From an uncultured Tepidimonas sp. (lineage in GTDB: Bacteria; Pseudomonadota; Gammaproteobacteria; Burkholderiales; Burkholderiaceae_C), in NCBI GenBank assembly GCA_937949455.1, contig CALEDU010000055.1:1-6688 (forward strand): a stretch of DNA of 6,688 nt, read 5' to 3'. Below are positions 1 to 5,399 of the stretch, piece after piece. A program made the translations under genes and the position numbers. A model generated the notes under the pieces. That model saw only the letters and a list, made by a program, of their open reading frames with translations, was not told where the DNA came from and did no database searches. Each line of letters opens with the position of its first letter. Position 1 is the first letter of the stretch.

Positions 1-561
1 ATGCAACTCGACGTGTCCGAGCACCATGCCGTCGAAATTGAATACGTCGGCTACCTGCATCCCGCGCAGATCGGCAGCGATGTCGCGCCCGTTGTCTTCG
101 AACAGCAAGCCGTTCCACTCGCGCAGCGCCCAGCGCTGCAGATTCAGGCAAGGATCCTGGGCAAAGTGGGGGGCCCCGATCAGCGTGCCTGTGGGCAGGT
201 TGTGGCCCAGGCCGCCGCTGTAGGTCCAGCGGTGCAGCGGACAGACGATATGCCCGCCGGCGTGCGCCTGCCCCTCGTGGTTGAGGTTGCCTCGGCCTTT
301 GAGCATCACGGCCTGCCGGTGGCGGCAGACGTTGCTGATGAGCTCCACGCCGCGCTCGGTGCGCACCAACGCGCGGCCCTCGCCCTCCTGCGGCAGCGCG
401 AAATAATCCCCGACGTTGGGAACTGCGTTGGCATGCCCCACATAGCGGGGCCCGGGCTGAAAGATCGTCTCCAGTTCGCGCTGGAACAGCGCCTCGTCGA
501 AATACACGGACACCGGCAGTTGGCTTTTCGCCTGCTGCAATGGAAGACTCAAATCGGACAT
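1..561 (-). CDS. Rieske [2Fe-2S] ring-hydroxylating oxygenase alpha subunit (N-terminal part, runs off left edge)
   Basis: Reading leftwards from the ATG at 561-559 gives 187 open codons to the window edge, beginning [20 protein letters not shown]. The Rieske iron-sulfur ligands are visible as C79-x-H81 and C107-x-x-H110 (in CRHRQ and CPLHRWTY). This is the cluster-binding domain of an aromatic-ring-hydroxylating-dioxygenase-type alpha subunit. In the family it takes electrons from a reductase and passes them to a mononuclear non-heme iron in the C-terminal domain, which lies outside the window, so the substrate cannot be judged. Full-length members are usually about 350-450 residues. H81 and C107 are 25 residues apart, against roughly 15-17 in most Rieske proteins. 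The start is supported by AGGA at 572-569, 7 bases upstream, and by family-like N-terminal sequence. An in-frame GTG at 651 would add 30 residues but looks less likely. The gene is divergent from xseB. Cytoplasmic: no signal peptide is seen. Family call is secure, function open. Confidence 0.88.
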   Translation of the reverse strand, partial: MSDLSLPLQQAKSQLPVSVYFDEALFQRELETIFQPGPRYVGHANAVPNVGDYFALPQEGEGRALVRTERGVELISNVCRHRQAVMLKGRGNLNHEGQAHAGGHIVCPLHRWTYSGGLGHNLPTGTLIGAPHFAQDPCLNLQRWALREWNGLLFEDNGRDIAADLRGMQVADVFNFDGMVLGHVELH

Positions 562-673
562 GATGATCCTGACCTCAGACTCCCCCCGATGACGGGGTGT
601 ACAAGCGCGACAGAAACGTGGGGACGATTCGGCGCGGGGTTGCGGAAACACACCTCCTTGTGGGGTGAAAGCA

Positions 674-716
674 CTGTCCCCCGCCAGTCTGGACATGTCC
701 AGGCCGCGGGGGACAG
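674..716. repeat. 43-bp near-perfect inverted repeat in the divergent intergenic region
   Basis: Outer arms CTGTCCCCCGC (674-684) and GCGGGGGACAG (706-716) are exact 11-bp reverse complements. Inside them is a 14-bp perfect palindrome, CTGGACATGTCCAG (689-702). The join is only slightly asymmetric: an internal loop of C685-A686 against C705, with G687-C704 and T688-G703 extending the inner stem. As RNA this would be a very stable hairpin. As DNA it is a large dyad suited to a dimeric regulator. No T-run follows on either strand, so it is not a classic terminator. It would sit at the very 5' end of the Rieske transcript if the promoter at 720-749 is used. Confidence 0.8.
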
Positions 717-719
717 TAA

Positions 720-749
720 ATTCTACCCCCGCTCCTGTCGCGGGGGCAA
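720..749 (-). promoter_or_regulatory. Putative sigma70 promoter for the Rieske oxygenase gene
   Basis: On the minus strand, TTGCCC (749-744, 4/6 to TTGACA) and TAGAAT (725-720, 5/6 to TATAAT) are separated by 18 bases. Transcription would start near 713 and give a leader of about 150 nt before the ATG at 561. The spacer almost coincides with the GC-rich dyad at 726-746, so a protein bound there would block or modify this promoter. Called by eye from consensus matches only. Confidence 0.4.
726..746. repeat. GC-rich hairpin sharing arms with the 674-716 repeat
   Basis: CCCCCGC (726-732) and GCGGGGG (740-746) are exact 7-bp arms around a 7-base loop, TCCTGTC. The same two 7-mers occur inside the outer arms of the neighbouring repeat, at 678-684 and 706-712, so alternative pairings between the two elements are possible. 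No T-tract follows on the plus strand. On the minus strand it is followed by TAGAATTT, which is more promoter-like than terminator-like. Confidence 0.7.
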
Positions 750-754
750 GCCAC

Positions 755-760
755 TACAAT
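755..760 (+). promoter_or_regulatory. Possible -10 element for the xseB-ispA-dxs operon
   Basis: TACAAT (755-760) matches TATAAT at 5 of 6 positions and lies 33-75 bases before the candidate xseB start codons. No good -35 is seen at 16-18 bases: that position falls in the 726-746 dyad. The nearest partial match, CTGTCG at 735-740, gives a short 14-base spacer. If real, the promoter would be weak or activator-dependent, and it lies back to back with the Rieske promoter. Confidence 0.3.
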
Positions 761-834
761 TCAAAAGTGGATTGAGCTGGATCAAAAATGGCATGGCCTG
801 TGCCATGACGCGCCACCACGCAATAGACCCTGAT

Positions 835-1101
835 ATGCCAAGTGCCCCGTCCCCTCTCGCCGTTGCCGACCGTGCTGCGGCCCCCGAAGCCTTGCCCGGA
901 ACCTATGAGGCAGCGGTGCAGGAGCTCGAAGCCCTGCTGGCGCGGTTGGAGTCGGGACAAATGCCGCTGGACGAGTTGCTCGGGGCCTACCAGCGCGCCT
1001 GTGCTTTGTTGACTTATTGTCGTTCGCGCTTGGAGGCAGTCGAGCAGCAGATCCGCGTGGTGGATGGCCAACACACCCGGCCGTGGGAGCCCAGTTCATG
1101 A
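835..1101 (+). CDS. xseB: Exodeoxyribonuclease VII small subunit (XseB)
   Basis: This encodes an 88-residue protein, close to the usual 70-90 for XseB. XseB binds the catalytic subunit XseA (not in this window) to form exonuclease VII, which degrades single-stranded DNA from both ends to oligonucleotides in the cytoplasm. The diagnostic helical-hairpin region runs from about residue 23 to 76: [20 protein letters not shown], then [20 protein letters not shown], then [15 protein letters not shown]. The tail TRPWEPSS resembles other betaproteobacterial XseB tails. The start is uncertain. ATG 835 gives the best family length but has no clear Shine-Dalgarno; in-frame ATGs at 805 and 793 would add 10 or 14 residues, and GGA at 779-781 is the only weak ribosome-site candidate. 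The stop codon overlaps the ispA start (ATGA), implying translational coupling. It is the first gene of the isoprenoid operon, as in E. coli. Confidence 0.93.
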   Translation: MPSAPSPLAVADRAAAPEALPGTYEAAVQELEALLARLESGQMPLDELLGAYQRACALLTYCRSRLEAVEQQIRVVDGQHTRPWEPSS

Positions 1102-2030
1102 CGGATACGGCGCTGCCGGCCGTGCCGGCGGATGGGTTTGGGGAATGGATGGCGCGGCGCCTCGAGCAGATCGAGGTATTTTTGGGGGCCAACCTGCCCG
1201 CCGATGCCCCGGCTGGACTGGGCGAGGCCATGCGCTACGCCGTGCTGGACGGAGGCAAACGGCTGCGCCCGCTGCTGACCCTGGCGGCATGGGAGTCCGT
1301 GGCGAGCCCTGCCGATCCGGCGGCCGACGACCCCGTGTGGTCGGCGGCGGGAAGCGTCGAGCTCATCCATGCTTACTCCCTCGTGCATGACGATTTGCCC
1401 TGCATGGACAACGATGTCCTGCGACGCGGCAAGCCGACCGTCCATGTGTGCTACGGTGAGGCGCAGGCCTTGCTTGCGGGCGATGCGCTGCAGGCGCTGG
1501 CCTTTGAATGGCTGGTTGCGCCGCCGTGGGCACGCCAACACCCTGCGCTGGCCGTGGCGCTCACGCGGGAATTGGCTGTGGCGTCGGGTGCAGCGGGTAT
1601 GGCGGGCGGTCAGGCCATCGATTTGGCCGGGGTCGGGCAGCGCCTGGACCAGCCAGCGCTGGAAGATATGCACCGCCGCAAGACGGGTGCGCTGCTGCGG
1701 GCCAGCGTGCGCATGGGCGCATTGGCGGCCGGGGCGGAGGGTGCTGTGCTTGCAGCTGTGGACCGCTATGGAAGCGCGCTCGGCTTGGCCTTCCAGGTGA
1801 TCGACGATGTGCTCGATGCCACGGCCGACTCCAGCACTTTGGGCAAGACGGCAGGCAAGGACGCAGCTGCCGACAAACCCACCTTCGCCTCGCTGCTGGG
1901 CGTCGAGCCGGCGCGGGCCTACGCGCAGGCGCTGCTGGCGCAGGCCCTGCAGGCGCTGCAGGGTCTGCCGGCGCAATCGACGCAACGCTTGGCCGCGCTG
2001 GCGCGCTGGGTGGTGCAGCGCCCATATTGA
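1098..2030 (+). CDS. ispA: Farnesyl diphosphate synthase (polyprenyl synthetase family)
   Basis: This encodes a 310-residue soluble cytoplasmic trans-prenyltransferase, close to the roughly 300 residues of bacterial IspA. It condenses IPP with DMAPP and then GPP to give C15 farnesyl diphosphate. Visible motifs are GGKRLRP (residues 52-58, substrate phosphate binding) and the first Asp-rich motif DDLPCMD (98-104, in the bacterial DDx4D form) followed by RRGKP (109-113). Then come KTG (195-197) and the second Asp-rich motif DDVLD (236-240). Y93-S94, at -5 and -4 before the first Asp motif, match E. coli IspA and favour a C15 product. Most of the extra length is residues 1-35. The start at ATG 1098 overlaps the xseB stop by 4 bases and has GGAG at 1086-1089, 8 bases upstream. 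The gene lies 22 bases before dxs in the same operon. A geranylgeranyl or octaprenyl product is less likely given the residues before the first Asp motif. Confidence 0.96.
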   Translation: MTDTALPAVPADGFGEWMARRLEQIEVFLGANLPADAPAGLGEAMRYAVLDGGKRLRPLLTLAAWESVASPADPAADDPVWSAAGSVELIHAYSLVHDDLPCMDNDVLRRGKPTVHVCYGEAQALLAGDALQALAFEWLVAPPWARQHPALAVALTRELAVASGAAGMAGGQAIDLAGVGQRLDQPALEDMHRRKTGALLRASVRMGALAAGAEGAVLAAVDRYGSALGLAFQVIDDVLDATADSSTLGKTAGKDAAADKPTFASLLGVEPARAYAQALLAQALQALQGLPAQSTQRLAALARWVVQRPY

Positions 2031-2052
2031 CGGCACCGACAAGGGGATTGCC

Positions 2053-3957
2053 ATGAATGGATTGCTCTCGTCCATCGATTCGCCAGCCGATCTGCGCCGG
2101 CTGACGCGCCCCCAATTGCGCCCGTTGGCCGATGAGCTGCGCGAATTTCTGGTGCAAAGCGTGGCGCGTACCGGCGGGCACTTCAGCTCCAATCTGGGGA
2201 CGGTGGAGCTGACGGTCGCGCTGCACTATGTGTTCGACACGCCGCACGACCGGCTGGTGTGGGATGTGGGCCATCAGACCTATCCGCACAAGATTCTGAC
2301 TGGCCGACGCGAGCGCATGCACACCCTGCGCCAGCTCGGCGGCATCAGCGGATTTCCAGTGCGCAGCGAAAGTGAATACGACGCTTTCGGCACCGCGCAC
2401 TCGTCCACCAGCATCTCGGCCGCTTTGGGTATGGCTCTGGCCGCCCAGGCCAAGGGCGAGCGCCGGCGCGCGGTGGCCGTGATCGGCGACGGGGCGATGA
2501 CGGCCGGTATGGCATTCGAGGCGCTCAACAATGCGGGCGTCACCAAAGCCCCACTGCTGGTCGTGCTCAATGACAACGACATGTCGATCAGCCCGCCGGT
2601 CGGCGCGCTCAACCGCTACCTGGCTCAGCTCATGAGCGGACGCTTTTACGCTGCGGCGCGCCATGTGGGTCGGCAGGTGCTCAGCGTGGCTCCGCCGCTG
2701 CTGGAGTTTGCGCGTCGCTTCGAGGAGCACGCCAAGGGTATGGTCGTGCCGGCGACCCTGTTCGAAAAGTTTGGCTTCAACTACATCGGTCCCATCGATG
2801 GGCACGATCTCGAATCTCTGGTGCCCACACTGGAAAATATCCGCCGCCTGCTCGACGACGGAGCGGGCCCGCAGTTTCTGCACGTGGTCACCAAAAAAGG
2901 GCAGGGCTACAAGCTGGCCGAGGCCGATCCGATCGCCTACCACGGCCCGGGCAAGTTCGATCCACAGATCGGTATCGTGCCTCCAGCGCAGCCGCCCAAA
3001 CCCACCTTCAGTGCGGTGTTTGGCCAATGGCTGTGCGATATGGCCGAGCGTGACAAGCGGCTCATCGGCATCACGCCAGCCATGCGCGAAGGATCGGGCA
3101 TGGTGGAGTTTCACCGGCGTTTTCCGGACCGGTACTACGATGTCGGCATCGCCGAGCAGCATGCAGTCACCTTCGCTGCAGGGCTTGCGTGCGAGGGCCT
3201 CAAGCCTGTGGTGGCGATTTATTCCACCTTTTTGCAGCGGGCCTACGACCAGGCCATCCACGACGTGGCGCTGCAAAACCTGCCGGTCATGTTTGCGTTG
3301 GATCGGGCGGGTATCGTCGGTGCCGACGGCCCCACCCACTGCGGGGCCTACGACATCCCGTTCCTGCGCTGCATCCCCAACGTCGCCATCGCTTGTCCGT
3401 CGGACGAAGCGGAATGCTACCAACTGTTGACCACGGCCTACGAGCAGTCGCATCCCGTGGCGGTGCGTTACCCGCGTGGCGCGGGCGTGGGCGCGCCGGT
3501 CTCGCGCGAGCTGCAAGCGCTGCCTTACGGCCGCGGCGAGGTGCGTCGGCGAGGCCGTGGGGTGGCGATTCTGGCCTTTGGCACCCTGTTGCACCCGGCG
3601 CTGCAGGCCGCCGAGGCGCTGGGGGCGACGGTGGCCAACATGCGCTGGGCTAAACCCCTGGATCGCGATCTGGTGCTGGAGTTGGCGCGTGGACACGACG
3701 CGCTCGTCACGGTCGAGGAGGGTGCCGTCGCCGGTGGTGCCGGGGCCGCCGTGATGGAATTGCTCGCTGCCGAGGGTATCCTTCGCCCGGTTTTGCTGCT
3801 GGGACTGCCGGATCGCTTCATCGAGCACGGCGACCCCGCCTTGCTGTTGGCGCGGCTGGGACTGGATGCAAGCGGAATCGAGCGCAGCGTGCGCGAGCGC
3901 TTCGGCGTGCATTTGGCGGCTCGCCCGGTGCTCGAGGTGGTGCATCCTGCCGCCTGA
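2053..3957 (+). CDS. dxs: 1-deoxy-D-xylulose-5-phosphate synthase
   Basis: This encodes a 634-residue protein, full length for Dxs (about 620-640). It condenses pyruvate and glyceraldehyde 3-phosphate to DXP with loss of CO2, the first and usually flux-controlling step of the MEP pathway; DXP also feeds thiamine and pyridoxal synthesis. The thiamine-diphosphate motif starts at GDG (145-147) and ends at N175. D146 and N175 are 29 residues apart, as for the Mg ligands of E. coli Dxs. H43 (GGHFSSNLG) matches the catalytic His49 region, and E368 in [13 protein letters not shown] is the cofactor-activating Glu (E. coli E370). [13 protein letters not shown] (417-429) with H429, R396 and R475 in VRYPRG complete the active site. 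The C-terminal transketolase domain is intact ([10 protein letters not shown], 555-564). AAGGGG at 2041-2046 lies 6 bases before ATG 2053. No obvious terminator follows the stop, so read-through into the TRAP region is possible. Confidence 0.98.
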   Translation: MNGLLSSIDSPADLRRLTRPQLRPLADELREFLVQSVARTGGHFSSNLGTVELTVALHYVFDTPHDRLVWDVGHQTYPHKILTGRRERMHTLRQLGGISGFPVRSESEYDAFGTAHSSTSISAALGMALAAQAKGERRRAVAVIGDGAMTAGMAFEALNNAGVTKAPLLVVLNDNDMSISPPVGALNRYLAQLMSGRFYAAARHVGRQVLSVAPPLLEFARRFEEHAKGMVVPATLFEKFGFNYIGPIDGHDLESLVPTLENIRRLLDDGAGPQFLHVVTKKGQGYKLAEADPIAYHGPGKFDPQIGIVPPAQPPKPTFSAVFGQWLCDMAERDKRLIGITPAMREGSGMVEFHRRFPDRYYDVGIAEQHAVTFAAGLACEGLKPVVAIYSTFLQRAYDQAIHDVALQNLPVMFALDRAGIVGADGPTHCGAYDIPFLRCIPNVAIACPSDEAECYQLLTTAYEQSHPVAVRYPRGAGVGAPVSRELQALPYGRGEVRRRGRGVAILAFGTLLHPALQAAEALGATVANMRWAKPLDRDLVLELARGHDALVTVEEGAVAGGAGAAVMELLAAEGILRPVLLLGLPDRFIEHGDPALLLARLGLDASGIERSVRERFGVHLAARPVLEVVHPAA

Positions 3958-3984
3958 GTGGTCCCGCTGCCCTAAGCATGGAGG

Positions 3985-4015
3985 TTGAAACGATGGGTTT
4001 CGTCTTTGATATAAA
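3985..4015 (+). promoter_or_regulatory. Candidate promoter for the TRAP transporter operon
   Basis: In the 206-base gap after dxs, TTGAAA (3985-3990, 5/6 to TTGACA) and TATAAA (4010-4015, 5/6 to TATAAT) are 19 bases apart, slightly longer than ideal. They lie in the only AT-rich patch of the gap. The start would be near 4022, leaving a leader of about 140 nt before dctP. A second candidate -10, TATATT at 4083-4088, has only a poor partner (TTGCGA 4057-4062, 20-base spacing). The promoter overlaps the small ORF at 3993-4052, so the two readings compete. Confidence 0.4.
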
Positions 4016-4052
4016 TTCAAGATCAATGCTGAAGGTCCCCGTCTCAGGGTAA
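3993..4052 (+). CDS. Possible 19-residue small ORF with strong ribosome-binding site
   Basis: ATG 3993 is preceded by GGAGG (3980-3984) at 8 bases, which is an ideal Shine-Dalgarno. It opens 19 codons, MGFVFDINSRSMLKVPVSG, ending at TAA 4050-4052. An in-frame ATG at 3978 would add five residues but lacks a ribosome site. Codon use (ATA, AGA, AAT, TCA) is more AT-rich than the neighbouring genes. I recognise no family. It could be a leader peptide for the TRAP operon, or simply the AT-rich promoter DNA happening to be open. A short stem, GAAAC (3987-3991) with GTTTC (3997-4001), places the ATG in its loop. Confidence 0.25.
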   Translation: MGFVFDINSRSMLKVPVSG

Positions 4053-4088
4053 ACACTTGCGAGGTGGCCACTGTCCGTCCACTATATT

Positions 4089-4125
4089 CACCTGCGCGGT
4101 GCCGACTGGCGTCTCAACGCGAGAC
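4089..4125 (+). other. Small hairpins in the dctP leader
   Basis: Two short stem-loops precede dctP: CACC (4089-4092) with GGTG (4098-4101), and GTCTC (4111-4115) with GAGAC (4121-4125), each with a 5-base loop. GTCTCA also occurs at 4041-4046, so GAGAC has an alternative partner about 75 bases upstream. An 8-bp palindrome, GTGGCCAC, lies at 4064-4071. These are weak structures. They leave the dctP ribosome site AAGGAG (4149-4154) free. Confidence 0.3.
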
Positions 4126-4163
4126 AGCGGCATCAGTCAATCAATCACAAGGAGTTCTACGAC

Positions 4164-5243
4164 ATGGATCGTCGTTCCGTCATCAAACACGCCGGTGTGG
4201 CCGGCATCCTGGCGGCCGCAGCTGCGCCCGCGGTGCATGCCCAGGCTTCGATCCGCTGGCGCTTGACCTCCAGCTTCCCGAAGTCGCTGGACACCATTCA
4301 CGGTGCGGCGGAGGTGTTTGCCAAAACCGTCAACGCGATGTCTGGCGGCAAATTCCAGGTGACCGTGCATGCCCCGGGCGAGCTGGTGCCGGCCTTCGGC
4401 GTCGTCGATGCGGTGCAGCAGGGCACGGTCGAGGCTGGTCACACCGCACCGTACTACTATTTCGGCAAGGACGATACCTTCGCCATCGGCACCGCCATTC
4501 CGTTCGGCATGAACAGCCGCCAGCTCACTGCCTGGTTCTACGACGGCAACGGCATGAAGCTGATGCGCGAGTTCTACGACCAGTACAACATCGTCAACTT
4601 CCCTGGCGGCAATACCGGTGCGCAGATGGGGGGGTGGTACCGCAAGGAGATCAAGGGCCCGGCTGACATCAAGGGCCTGAAAATGCGCATCGGCGGCTTT
4701 GCTGGCAAAGTGCTGACACGCATGGGCGCGGTGCCGCAAAACATCCCGGGTGGTGAGATCTACCAGGCGCTGGAAAAAGGCACGATCGACGCCACCGAAT
4801 GGGTCGGCCCCTACGACGACGAGAAGCTGGGTTTCTACAAGGTGGCCAAGAACTACTACTACCCAGGGTGGTGGGAAGGTGGTGCCCAGCTCGACTTCTA
4901 CATCAACAAAAAAGCCTACAACGAGCTGTCAGCCGACTACAAGGCAATGGTGGAGGCTGCAGCCAGCCAAGCGCATGTGACGATGCAGGCCATGTACGAC
5001 GCACGCAACCCCGCAGCGCTCAAGCGCCTGGTGGCCAATGGCACCAAGGTGTTGGCCTTGCCCAAGAACGTGATGGACGAGGCCTTCAAACAATCGATGG
5101 AGCTGTACGATGAGCTGAGCGCCAGCAACCCCAACTGGAAGAAGGTCTACAGCGACTACCGCAACTTCCAGCGCGACGCCAACCTGTGGTTCCGCTTCAC
5201 CGAGGCGCGCTTCGACAGCTACATGCAAAGCGCAAAACTCTGA
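4164..5243 (+). CDS. dctP: TRAP transporter periplasmic solute-binding protein, TakP-like
   Basis: This encodes a 359-residue receptor that captures an organic acid in the periplasm and delivers it to the DctQM permease, driven by an ion gradient. The N-terminus MDRRSVIKHAG plus an Ala-rich stretch ending AVHA (likely cleavage near residue 26) is an export signal, with RR at residues 3-4 giving a Tat-like look. From memory, the mature protein strongly resembles Rhodobacter TakP: GGNTGAQMGGW (148-158), MRIGGFAGKV (174-183), TIDATEWVGPYDDEKLGF (207-224) and YYYPGWWEGG (231-240). Q154, E212-W213 and E238 sit where TakP coordinates the cation bridging its 2-oxoacid, and R175 is the conserved carboxylate-binding Arg. 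A 2-oxoacid, lactate-like or aromatic acid ligand is therefore likely; C4-dicarboxylates less so. Residues 300-355 form the long C-terminal helical part used for dimerisation in TakP. The ribosome site AAGGAG (4149-4154) is 9 bases before the ATG. Confidence 0.95.
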   Translation: MDRRSVIKHAGVAGILAAAAAPAVHAQASIRWRLTSSFPKSLDTIHGAAEVFAKTVNAMSGGKFQVTVHAPGELVPAFGVVDAVQQGTVEAGHTAPYYYFGKDDTFAIGTAIPFGMNSRQLTAWFYDGNGMKLMREFYDQYNIVNFPGGNTGAQMGGWYRKEIKGPADIKGLKMRIGGFAGKVLTRMGAVPQNIPGGEIYQALEKGTIDATEWVGPYDDEKLGFYKVAKNYYYPGWWEGGAQLDFYINKKAYNELSADYKAMVEAAASQAHVTMQAMYDARNPAALKRLVANGTKVLALPKNVMDEAFKQSMELYDELSASNPNWKKVYSDYRNFQRDANLWFRFTEARFDSYMQSAKL

Positions 5244-5259
5244 GTCCGCTGACACGCAC

Positions 5260-5284
5260 CGGGCCGGCTGACAAGCTTGGCCCG
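5260..5284 (+). other. Hairpin just after dctP
   Basis: CGGGCC (5260-5265) pairs with GGCCCG (5279-5284), and inside it GCT (5267-5269) pairs with AGC (5274-5276) around a GACA loop. It lies 17 bases after the dctP stop. GCTGACA is also directly repeated at 5248-5254 and 5267-5273. A 3' hairpin like this commonly protects receptor mRNA from 3'-5' decay; that role is inferred here. Confidence 0.5.
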
Positions 5285-5295
5285 AAGCGATGCGC

Positions 5296-5317
5296 AACCC
5301 CGCGCGAGCGGGGTTTT
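5296..5317 (+). terminator. Terminator-like hairpin between dctP and dctQ
   Basis: AACCCCGC (5296-5303) and GCGGGGTT (5308-5315) form a perfect 8-bp stem closed by the tetraloop GCGA, which fits the stable GNRA class. The stem runs into TTTT (5314-5317) and then CCATTCT, so the U-tract is short. This suggests a partial, intrinsic-type terminator that lets some transcripts continue into dctQM, giving more receptor than permease. A pure mRNA-stabilising hairpin is the alternative. Confidence 0.55.
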
Positions 5318-5338
5318 CCATTCTGTGGCGCAGGCCAT

Positions 5339-5370
5339 CTGTGTGCAAGGATCGGCTAGACTGCACACGG
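5339..5370. repeat. Inverted repeat upstream of dctQ
   Basis: GTGTGCA (5341-5347) and TGCACAC (5362-5368) are exact 7-bp arms with a 14-base loop. They extend to 5339-5370 with one T-G wobble and a C-G pair. The loop contains TAGACT (5357-5362, last base in the arm), a -10-like hexamer without a convincing -35. It could be an operator, a second promoter site for dctQM, or a third mRNA hairpin in this gap. Confidence 0.4.
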
Positions 5371-5399
5371 CGCACGGATGCCGTGTCGGAGTGTTCACC

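Noticed and set aside
674..683. CTGTCCCCCG partly recurs at 6012-6020 (TGTCCCCCG) after dctQ, suggesting a dispersed repeat
   Set aside because: A 9-base match of C-rich sequence without the partner arm is expected by chance in this composition.
1..1101. Plus-strand open frame of 366 codons running across the left edge into xseB
   Set aside because: Only the part from about 835 has recognisable protein sequence (XseB). The upstream part is antisense to a convincing Rieske domain and passes through the palindromic intergenic region, with no family features.
1014..2192. Minus-strand open frame (392 codons) opposite ispA and the start of dxs
   Set aside because: Same shadow effect. IspA and Dxs motifs on the plus strand are intact, and the antisense product has no recognisable motif.
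4029..4047. Terminator for dxs (CTGA ... TCAG stem)
   Set aside because: There are only 4 bp of pairing, an 11-base loop and no T-tract, so it is too weak to call.
1561..4071. Long minus-strand open frame (836 codons) opposite ispA and dxs
   Set aside because: It is a shadow of strongly coding plus-strand genes in GC-rich DNA. The sequence is low-complexity and His/Arg/Ala-rich and shows no domain or ribosome site.
3958..4163. Possible sigma54 promoter before the TRAP genes, as for dctA in some bacteria
   Set aside because: I found no GG-N10-GC arrangement with the surrounding TGGC/TTGC consensus in the gap.
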